Shown here: positions 58,438-64,000 of the stretch, one piece after another
Layout: every line of letters begins with the position of its first letter
Position numbering within the stretch: position 1 is the stretch's first letter
DNA from: Apilactobacillus zhangqiuensis
Lineage (GTDB): Bacteria; Bacillota; Bacilli; Lactobacillales; Lactobacillaceae
NCBI RefSeq assembly: GCF_019656215.1
Contig: NZ_BPLK01000003.1
Span: 296,001-360,000 of the forward strand
DNA: 64,000 bases
Direction of reading: 5' to 3'
Made by a program: the position numbers and the translations under genes
The notes under the pieces: model-generated
What the model was told of the DNA's origin: nothing
What the model saw: the letters and a program-made list of their open reading frames with translations, nothing else
The model's database searches: none

Positions 58438-59494
58438 AGCCAAAGTATTTATTCACTTGAGTCATCGCTGAGTGATCCATGATTACCTTTTTATCATTGT
58501 AATGCTTGAAATCCACTGCGCTGACTTGATTACCGTATTCAACGGCTTCACTTACCGCACTGGTAAAGTGCTTAAAATCGACTTCGTTTTCGGTTCTAGT
58601 GGTGGTCAATTGAACCACATAGAATGAACCAACCTTGTATAGTGTTGAATCAACATCTTCGGTGCCATGAATAGCATCGGCTAGTTTGATAACATTATCA
58701 AAATCACTAACTTTTAGAATCATTTCCCACTTTTCAAGTTGTGGGTTAAAGTGACCTAAGCTAGGTTGCTTAGCATTCTTAACCATATCCTTAAATGGAT
58801 TGCTATTTGAACGTTTACTTGTTGAATCCAAGTCTTGGCGTTCGCTTCTAGCTTGATTGATTGTCGCAATCATCATTAACTTGTAATGGGCATAATCATC
58901 GCTTCTTTCAAGTGCATCAATCATGGTTGAAAGATTTAATTGAATATTATCAATGAATTCCTTAGTTTTGTCATCATACTTATGATCTTCACTCTTGAAA
59001 TCAAGGATTTTACCAAGCATTTCCTTAGCACGAATCAATGAGTATAGGCTCTTGGTATCAGTATAGTCCTTAAAATGGCCCATACTTGGTAGCTGTGCTC
59101 TTTGTTCGTCAGTTCTATCTTCACCGGTATCGGTGAACATTTCAGAACCTGGACCATCATAATTCTCATTATCGTCGTCTTCGATTTCATCGTCGACGCT
59201 ATCATCTTCTACTTGTTCATCATCATTATTATTGATTTGGTTTTGGTTATCAAAAACATTCTTATTCTTAATAAACATGTCTAACCCTGTACTGTTTGGT
59301 AATACTTGGAAAGATACTGCCCCAGTACTCTTGAATTCATCGTCTACATCGATTTCATCCAAGATTGAGTATAAGAAAGATTCAATGCCATCTTCATCAC
59401 CTAAAAGTGATAATAAATCAATTCCACGTTCATCTAATTCTTGATTAGTGATTGTTACTTTAATTGTTCCAGAATTAATTTTTTCCATTCTCAT
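58436..59494 (-). CDS. mecA: ClpC adaptor MecA with an expanded centre
   Basis: MecA targets proteins such as ComK or ComX to ClpCP. The 352-residue protein has the N-terminal domain (1-78, MRMEKINSGTIKVTIT) and the C-terminal ClpC-binding domain (about 253-352). Between them lie an acidic stretch (82-130) and a mixed, partly helical segment (145-240). B. subtilis MecA is about 218 residues, so this one is much longer. Near-repeats PSMGHF (136-141) and PSLGHF (244-249) flank the extra segment. The ATG at 59494 follows GAGGTG by 6 nt. Confidence 0.88.
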   Translation of the reverse strand: MRMEKINSGTIKVTITNQELDERGIDLLSLLGDEDGIESFLYSILDEIDVDDEFKSTGAVSFQVLPNSTGLDMFIKNKNVFDNQNQINNNDDEQVEDDSVDDEIEDDDNENYDGPGSEMFTDTGEDRTDEQRAQLPSMGHFKDYTDTKSLYSLIRAKEMLGKILDFKSEDHKYDDKTKEFIDNIQLNLSTMIDALERSDDYAHYKLMMIATINQARSERQDLDSTSKRSNSNPFKDMVKNAKQPSLGHFNPQLEKWEMILKVSDFDNVIKLADAIHGTEDVDSTLYKVGSFYVVQLTTTRTENEVDFKHFTSAVSEAVEYGNQVSAVDFKHYNDKKVIMDHSAMTQVNKYFG

Positions 59495-59533
59495 CGTCGA
59501 CACCTCTTCTCACGTTCGTTATTTGATACTTAT

Positions 59534-59563
59534 ATTTTAACCTATTAATGACGGTTAGTTCAA
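59534..59563 (-). promoter_or_regulatory. Promoter of mecA
   Basis: TTGAAC (59558-59563) and TAAAAT (59534-59539) are 18 nt apart on the minus strand; the -35 overlaps the end of the upstream gene. Confidence 0.6.
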
Positions 59564-60316
59564 TGATTTAACGTCTTTTAAATCAATTACCATCCCTGTC
59601 TTAGGTAGGATCACATTTACCGAATTATTTGTTGCTTTTTCAGTCTGCTTCTTTAAATCATCTAAGTTACCGTATTGTGGTAAATGACTGATTAAAACAT
59701 TTTTGACCTTCGCATCTAATGCCAACTTACCAGTCTCATCTGATGTCATATGCCATTTTTGGCCTTCCTTATCATCATAGAAATTAGTGTCTGTCATCAA
59801 TAAGTCTGCATCTTCGCAGAATTGAGTTAATCCATCAAAGTATCTAGTGTCCCCCGTGTAAACTAATACTTGATTGGTTGAAATTTGTTTAATCTTAATT
59901 GCGAATGTCACAACTGGATGTTGCGTTTTCTCAAATGTAATTTCCAAGTCACCTAAAGTTAAGACATCATCTTCATGGTATGGTTTAGCAACCGTATCAT
60001 CAAACCAATTCAAAGCATTGAAGTGTTCTTCATCTTCAGTGTGGCCATAAATTGATAGAGGGTTTTCCTTTGGTTTATTAGGTGCTAGTTGCCAGTAATG
60101 TTGTAAAACACCAACGTCAGCAATGTGATCGCTATGGTAATGAGATAATAAGACTGCATCTAATTCATATGGGTTTAGGTACTTTTCTAATTCCAATAGC
60201 ACCCCACTTCCGCAATCCAATAATAGGTTGAATTTTTCAGTTTGAATTAAATATCCGCTAGTGGCAATTCCATTGTCTGGGTAACCACCATAGTATCCTA
60301 GTACAGTAACCTTCAT
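59555..60316 (-). CDS. Metallo-beta-lactamase-fold hydrolase (YhfI-like)
   Basis: The 253-residue protein has the metal motif SHYHSDH, a later histidine in QHPVVT and GDTRYFD. It resembles the RNase Z-like YhfI group of uncertain substrate. The ATG gives MKVTVLGYYGGYP. It has its own promoter and is divergent from the TRAP-like gene. Confidence 0.87.
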   Translation of the reverse strand: MKVTVLGYYGGYPDNGIATSGYLIQTEKFNLLLDCGSGVLLELEKYLNPYELDAVLLSHYHSDHIADVGVLQHYWQLAPNKPKENPLSIYGHTEDEEHFNALNWFDDTVAKPYHEDDVLTLGDLEITFEKTQHPVVTFAIKIKQISTNQVLVYTGDTRYFDGLTQFCEDADLLMTDTNFYDDKEGQKWHMTSDETGKLALDAKVKNVLISHLPQYGNLDDLKKQTEKATNNSVNVILPKTGMVIDLKDVKSLN

Positions 60317-60350
60317 TTTGCATACCTTCTACTTGTTTTTATTTATCTTT

Positions 60351-60379
60351 AGTGTAAATATATATATGTGATTTGTAAA
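60351..60379 (-). promoter_or_regulatory. Promoter of the metallo-hydrolase gene
   Basis: TTTACA (60374-60379) and TACACT (60351-60356) are 17 nt apart on the minus strand. Confidence 0.5.
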
Positions 60380-60408
60380 ATCTTTTTTATCATCTTGGAG
60401 GCGTAAAA

Positions 60409-60861
60409 ATGGAAAATCAAATCAGCATGACATTTGGAAGCAATCAAATTTTAAATAAAATCAGAAAACAACATCCCGATGTAAAATTAAGTTTATTTAA
60501 AAATGGTGACGACCAATATCAAATCGTCGATTTTGCCGGTAATCATAATATTTTTAAGAACCCCATTACATTCGATGTATTGAAAAACCACAACTTTACT
60601 GAAAAGTTCGAATTCGTAAACTATTCATATTTCAATCTTTCGGAGGATGAACAAAAAATCTTCGATGCAAGTATTGAAAAGATGGATCACGATTCAAAAC
60701 TAGATAACATGATTTCCTTCGTTATTCTAAAGGAAACTGTTAACCGTAAGAGAACCGTTTTAATGACTACTTGGCACAACTTCTTCGACTTCAACAATTG
60801 GAAGAAAAGAAATGATTTCTTAGACCTAGCAGAAATGTCGTTAAACTACAAACGAGCATAA
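60409..60861 (+). CDS. Uncharacterised protein, TRAP/YhgC-like
   Basis: The 150-residue soluble protein is not firmly assigned. Its N-terminal half (SMTFGSNQILNKI, then a long beta-rich stretch) and the later WHNFFDFNNWKK resemble the TRAP/YhgC group of dimeric ferredoxin-like (ABM-type) proteins, judged from memory. GGAGG lies 7 nt before the ATG. It is monocistronic. Confidence 0.6.
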   Translation: MENQISMTFGSNQILNKIRKQHPDVKLSLFKNGDDQYQIVDFAGNHNIFKNPITFDVLKNHNFTEKFEFVNYSYFNLSEDEQKIFDASIEKMDHDSKLDNMISFVILKETVNRKRTVLMTTWHNFFDFNNWKKRNDFLDLAEMSLNYKRA

Positions 60862-60862
60862 T

Positions 60863-60897
60863 AAAAAAGCACTTTGAATTCCAAAGTGCTTTTTTAT
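60863..60897. terminator. Bidirectional terminator between the TRAP-like gene and copB
   Basis: AAAAAAGCACTTTG and CAAAGTGCTTTTTT form a strong stem with A and T tracts on both sides; the genes converge. Confidence 0.88.
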
Positions 60898-63204
60898 TTA
60901 GTTAATTTTTAATGTCATCGCGTTAATTGCAACAATCACTGTACTTAGTGACATGATAACAGCACCTAACATTGGTCCAATAATGATACCAATTGATGAA
61001 AGTGCTCCAGCGGCAAGTGGTAATGCAATGATGTTATATCCAGCACCCCACCATAGGTTTTGAATCATCTTGGTACGAGCGTGTTTTGCTAACTTAACCA
61101 AGTTAATCACATCAGCTGGATCGCTGTTTACCAAGACAACGTCAGCGGATTCAATAGCAACGTCAGTACCTGAACCGATGGCAACACCTAAATCTGACTT
61201 TGTAAGACTAGGCGCATCGTTAACACCATCACCGATAAACATGACCTTACCTTTTTCTTGATACTTGGTAACTAGCTTTTGTTTGTCTTCTGGAACTAAT
61301 TGAGCGTTAACTTCCTTAATTCCTAGAATACTTGCTACTTTATCAGCAGCTTGTTTGTTATCACCAGTTAACATAACTGGAATAATATTTTGACTGTTTA
61401 AGAAATCAATCATGTCCTTTGCACCAGGTTTGATTGAATCACCTTCAGCGATGTATCCAACAACCTTGCCATCTTCGACAACATAACTCAAAGAGTTACC
61501 TTGTTGTAAATACTTGTCAGCGATATTTTGATCGTAATCAATACCATTCTTGTCTAGATATGAACTAGAAACAACTTGGTATTCCTTACCATCAACTGTT
61601 CCTTTAATTCCTGAACCAGCAATTGCTTCAACATTTTCCGCTTGAAGTGGTTCTTCGTTTAAATCCTTAAATGCTTGAACAATTCCTTGAGCAAGTGGAT
61701 GACTTGAAGAAGCTTCAATTGCCGCAGCAATCTTAATAATTTTATTCTTGTCGATGTTTGAATCTAAACTATCATAGGCATTAACTTTGAAGTCACCTTG
61801 AGTTAATGTTCCAGTTTTATCCATTAAAGCGTATCTAATTTGTTTGATACCTTCCAATGCGTTCTTGTTTCTAATCAATAGTCCGTGAGTGGCAGAGATT
61901 GATGTCATTCTTGAGATAATTAATGGAATGGCTAAACCTAAAGCGTGTGGACAAGCAATGATTAATACAGTTACAGTAATAGGAATTGCGTATGTGACAC
62001 CATCTAAAATACTCCAAGCTACAAACGCGATTACAGCAACTATTAATGCAGCGTAGAATAGATATCCAGCTACCTTGTTAGCTAAATCTTCTGCTTCTGA
62101 TTTTGATGATTGAGCTTCACTTACCATGTTCATAACCTTTGATAAGTATCCACTTTCACCTGTCCCGGTAATCTTAACCTTAATAGTTCCGCTTCCGTTG
62201 ATTGATCCACCAATTACTGAATCATCGACACCCTTTTGAACATCTCTTGATTCACCTGTAATTAATGATTCGTTTAGAGCAGTACTACCATCGATAATAG
62301 TTCCATCTGCTGGAACTTTTTCACCAGATTTAATTAAGATGGTTTGACCCTCTGATAATTCGTGAACTGATACATCCTTAGTTTGTCCGTCTGATTGAAC
62401 TAGGTGAGCATTATCTGGTAATAGTTCGGCTAACTTATTTAATGCTGATCCAGCATTCATTACAGAATTCATTTCAATCCAGTGACCTAATAACATGATG
62501 ACAATCAATGTTGATAATTCCCAGAAGAAATCATTTACCATTGGTGTTACCTTCAAAATGTCATTAGCAATAACTGCGTAAACACTGTAAACATAAGCAA
62601 CTGAAATTCCCATTGTAATTAACGACATCATACCTGGCTTCTTATTTTTCATTTCGCTAATGCATGAAGTAAAGAATGGATATCCACCGTAAATAAATAG
62701 GATTGTTCCTAACACTAAAACAACAAAATCAGAACCTGGGAATGTAACTTGAAAAGGCATCTTCATACCCATCATTGGCGACATAATAATAATTGGAATC
62801 GTTAAAATTAAAGAAATCCAGAACTTTAGTTTTAAATTCCCCATGTGCATGTGTCCCATACTTCCGTGATTCATACCACCATGGCCCATGTCCATTCCAC
62901 TCATATTCATGTGACCCATATGGCTATGATCCATGTTACCCATGTCGTGATGCATATCTCCATGATTCATTTGGCTCATTTCATGGTTCATATGATGCAT
63001 ATTTCCATTCGAATGGTCATGTTCCCCACCATGACTGCTATGGCTCATATTTTCATAGTCAGAATGGGAATGCCCCTCCATTTTCATGTCATCATGATGC
63101 ATATCGCACTTATGATTTGGGTTACTATGATCATTGTGATTGCAGCATTCCATTTCTGTGTTGTGTTTTTCTTCGTCATTCATATTGTGCTTCTTTCCAC
63201 ACAT
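60898..63204 (-). CDS. copB: Copper-transporting P-type ATPase, CopB type
   Basis: CopB exports copper (P1B-type). The 768-residue protein begins with about 125 residues rich in His and Met (repeats such as HMNHEM and HGGMNHG), a metal-binding tail without CxxC domains. The intramembrane motif is CPH (near 419), typical of the CopB class; the phosphorylation motif is DKTGTLT (near 461) and the hinge GDGVNDAP is present. It lies 21 nt after copY. No copZ or copA is present in the window. Confidence 0.93.
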   Translation of the reverse strand: MCGKKHNMNDEEKHNTEMECCNHNDHSNPNHKCDMHHDDMKMEGHSHSDYENMSHSSHGGEHDHSNGNMHHMNHEMSQMNHGDMHHDMGNMDHSHMGHMNMSGMDMGHGGMNHGSMGHMHMGNLKLKFWISLILTIPIIIMSPMMGMKMPFQVTFPGSDFVVLVLGTILFIYGGYPFFTSCISEMKNKKPGMMSLITMGISVAYVYSVYAVIANDILKVTPMVNDFFWELSTLIVIMLLGHWIEMNSVMNAGSALNKLAELLPDNAHLVQSDGQTKDVSVHELSEGQTILIKSGEKVPADGTIIDGSTALNESLITGESRDVQKGVDDSVIGGSINGSGTIKVKITGTGESGYLSKVMNMVSEAQSSKSEAEDLANKVAGYLFYAALIVAVIAFVAWSILDGVTYAIPITVTVLIIACPHALGLAIPLIISRMTSISATHGLLIRNKNALEGIKQIRYALMDKTGTLTQGDFKVNAYDSLDSNIDKNKIIKIAAAIEASSSHPLAQGIVQAFKDLNEEPLQAENVEAIAGSGIKGTVDGKEYQVVSSSYLDKNGIDYDQNIADKYLQQGNSLSYVVEDGKVVGYIAEGDSIKPGAKDMIDFLNSQNIIPVMLTGDNKQAADKVASILGIKEVNAQLVPEDKQKLVTKYQEKGKVMFIGDGVNDAPSLTKSDLGVAIGSGTDVAIESADVVLVNSDPADVINLVKLAKHARTKMIQNLWWGAGYNIIALPLAAGALSSIGIIIGPMLGAVIMSLSTVIVAINAMTLKIN

Positions 63205-63225
63205 TTATCTCATCTCCAAAATAGA

Positions 63226-63636
63226 TTATTCTTCTAAGCACTTGCAATGAACTTCTTCAGGTGCTGTATCTCTCTTTTTCTTTAAAACATCAATAATTGA
63301 ATCAATATCACTTTTACTTAATTCAATATTTTCGATGATGTCATGAATTGCTTCTCCGTAATGCATACAACACATTGATTCAAAAACTCTTTTAACTGAC
63401 ATGTCATATGCAGCTTGTTCCTTAATTGCTGAATAGTAAATGTTTTTTCTACCATCTTTTTTTATGCCTAAAAAATCTTTATCACATAAACGAGATAGTA
63501 AAGTCTTAATCGTAGATGAACTCCAATCCATCTTATTAGATAAAATATCAATCAATTGACTACTAGTTGTCTCTCCTAGCGTCCAAACAATTCTCATTAC
63601 TTTCCATTCAGAATTTGTAATATCAGTCTTCTCCAA
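63226..63636 (-). CDS. copY: Copper-responsive repressor CopY
   Basis: CopY is a BlaI-type winged-helix repressor that leaves DNA when copper displaces its zinc. About 136 residues carry the conserved TNSEWKVMRIVW start and DNA-binding helix, plus one C-terminal CxC (VHCKCLEE). Classical CopY has two CxC pairs. A ribosome site GAGGTGA precedes the TTG at 63636; the upstream ATG at 63657 has none and would sit 10 nt from the predicted transcription start. The start choice is therefore moderate. Confidence 0.87.
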   Translation of the reverse strand: MEKTDITNSEWKVMRIVWTLGETTSSQLIDILSNKMDWSSSTIKTLLSRLCDKDFLGIKKDGRKNIYYSAIKEQAAYDMSVKRVFESMCCMHYGEAIHDIIENIELSKSDIDSIIDVLKKKRDTAPEEVHCKCLEE

Positions 63637-63674
63637 ACGCTGTATCACCTCACTCATTTATTTAACATTTTATA

Positions 63675-63690
63675 GTCTACATTTGTAGAC
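63675..63690 (-). promoter_or_regulatory. cop box operator over the copYB promoter
   Basis: The 16-bp palindrome GTCTACAAATGTAGAC contains the CopY consensus TACAnnTGTA exactly (63678-63687). It overlaps the candidate promoter TTGACT (63697-63702), 17 nt spacer, TAGACT (63674-63679). Confidence 0.9.
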
Positions 63691-63703
63691 GAAAGAAGTC
63701 AAA

Positions 63704-63736
63704 TAAAAAGGACTGCAACTTAATGCAATCCCTTGT
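63704..63736 (-). terminator. Intrinsic terminator of the tRNA operon
   Basis: An 11-bp stem (AGGGATTGCA with TGCAGTCCT, two G-U pairs) ends in five U on the minus strand, 12 nt after tRNA-Ser. Confidence 0.75.
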
Positions 63737-63747
63737 TTTCTACGTTA

Positions 63748-63835
63748 AGGAGAATGAGAGATTCGAACTCTCGCGTGGTTTGACCCACCTAGCGGTTTTC
63801 AAGACCGCCCCCTTCAGCCACTTGGGTAATTCTCC
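63748..63835 (-). tRNA. tRNA-Ser (UGA)
   Basis: The minus strand folds as a class II tRNA: acceptor GGAGAAT/ATTCTCC, anticodon loop CTTGAAA with TGA, a long variable arm and T arm GAGAGTTCGAATCTCTC. The discriminator base is T, unusual for tRNA-Ser, and CCA is not encoded. Confidence 0.93.
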
Positions 63836-63842
63836 ATAATGA

Positions 63843-63915
63843 TGACCCGTACGGGATTCGAACCCATGTTACTGCCGTGAAAGGGCAGTGTCTTAAACCA
63901 CTTGACCAACGGGTC
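63843..63915 (-). tRNA. tRNA-Glu (UUC)
   Basis: Acceptor GACCCGT/ACGGGTC, anticodon stem CTGCC/GGCAG around CTTTCAC (anticodon TTC) and T loop TTCGAAT are all present, with discriminator A. CCA is not encoded. tRNA-Ser follows after 7 nt, so both are in one transcript. Confidence 0.95.
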
Positions 63916-63933
63916 ATAATAAATATTATGACA

Positions 63934-63965
63934 ATAAAAAAAGATTATCCACCAAGGACGATCTC
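63934..63965 (-). terminator. Possible terminator between tRNA genes
   Basis: GATCGTCC and GGATAATC form an imperfect stem followed by seven U on the minus strand. Whether it terminates is uncertain, as tRNA-Glu has no clear promoter downstream of it. Confidence 0.4.
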
Positions 63966-63970
63966 ATTTA

Positions 63971-64000
63971 CGGTTCGTACGAGACTCGAACTCGTGACCT
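63971..64000 (-). tRNA. 3' part of a tRNA, probably Asp (partial)
   Basis: The T arm ACGAGTTCGAGTCTCGT, the acceptor strand ACGAACC and discriminator G are visible. The predicted 5' start GGTTCGT and G73 fit tRNA-Asp, but the anticodon lies outside the window. Confidence 0.6.

Noticed and set aside
62845..63237. Long plus-strand open frame rich in His and Met opposite copB
   Set aside because: It mirrors the repetitive codons of the copB metal tail; no ribosome site and no independent support.

Overview
This AT-rich 64 kb window reads as a chromosome segment of a low-GC Firmicute of the Lactobacillaceae. Pointers are the family-typical gene orders: mraZ to ileS division and cell-wall cluster, rpoY-rnjA, mecA-coiA-pepF and spxH-relQ-nadK-rluD. 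Small families common in lactobacilli (DUF1831, DUF3397, DUF4044, UPF0223, DUF2129) and the com genes agree. The species cannot be fixed from the sequence. Almost every gene is on the minus strand. The plus-strand exceptions are rpsT, def, rpoY-rnjA, a lipid kinase, a DUF4044 gene, spxH and a TRAP-like gene. No insertion sequence, prophage, CRISPR array or rRNA gene was seen.

Layout. 1-8.4 kb: the start of an unidentified gene, rnjB (RNase J2), rpsO with a structured leader, divergent rpsT, then comEA-comEB-comEC-holA. 7.3-11 kb: ftsW-ylbG-rsmD-coaD-sepM, one likely operon. 11-16 kb: typA, suhB, UPF0223, a degenerate lactate-dehydrogenase-like gene, def and a membrane-anchored unknown. 16.3-19.3 kb: rpoY-rnjA and a diacylglycerol-kinase-family gene. 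19.3-31.6 kb: an APC transporter, an aldo/keto reductase, prs, a histidine phosphatase-TPR-recD2 operon, mnmA, the operon NUDIX-membrane protein-mtnN-cysteine desulfurase-DUF1831, and a csp gene. 31.6-47.7 kb: the division and murein cluster, read from mraZ through ftsL, pbpB, mraY, murD, murG, divIB, ftsA, ftsZ, sepF, ylmH and divIVA to T-box-controlled ileS. 47.7-63.7 kb: DUF3397, DUF4044, ftsK, trmL, rlmA, the spxH/relQ region, pepF, coiA, mecA, a metallo-hydrolase, a TRAP-like protein and copY-copB. The end holds tRNA-Ser, tRNA-Glu and a partial tRNA, probably Asp.

How the genes fit together. RNase J1, RNase J2 and RpoY serve RNA turnover and synthesis. The dcw cluster builds the septum and appears self-regulated through three exactly 10-bp-spaced MraZ-type repeats. 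ComEA, ComEB, ComEC and CoiA are DNA-uptake genes; comEA and coiA share the motif TTTTTTCGTATCTA just upstream. MecA, a competence/ClpC adaptor, lies next to coiA. SpxH, RelQ and MecA link stress control to proteolysis. CopY and CopB form a copper-resistance unit with a perfect cop box.

Most of the window is ordinary core genome. The points most worth checking are an LDH-fold protein that has lost its catalytic residues, an RNase J2 without its metal-binding motif, a comEC with no conventional start and a terminator-like hairpin in its early codons, the shared competence motif, and an unusually long MecA. I did not find a clearly new multi-gene system.
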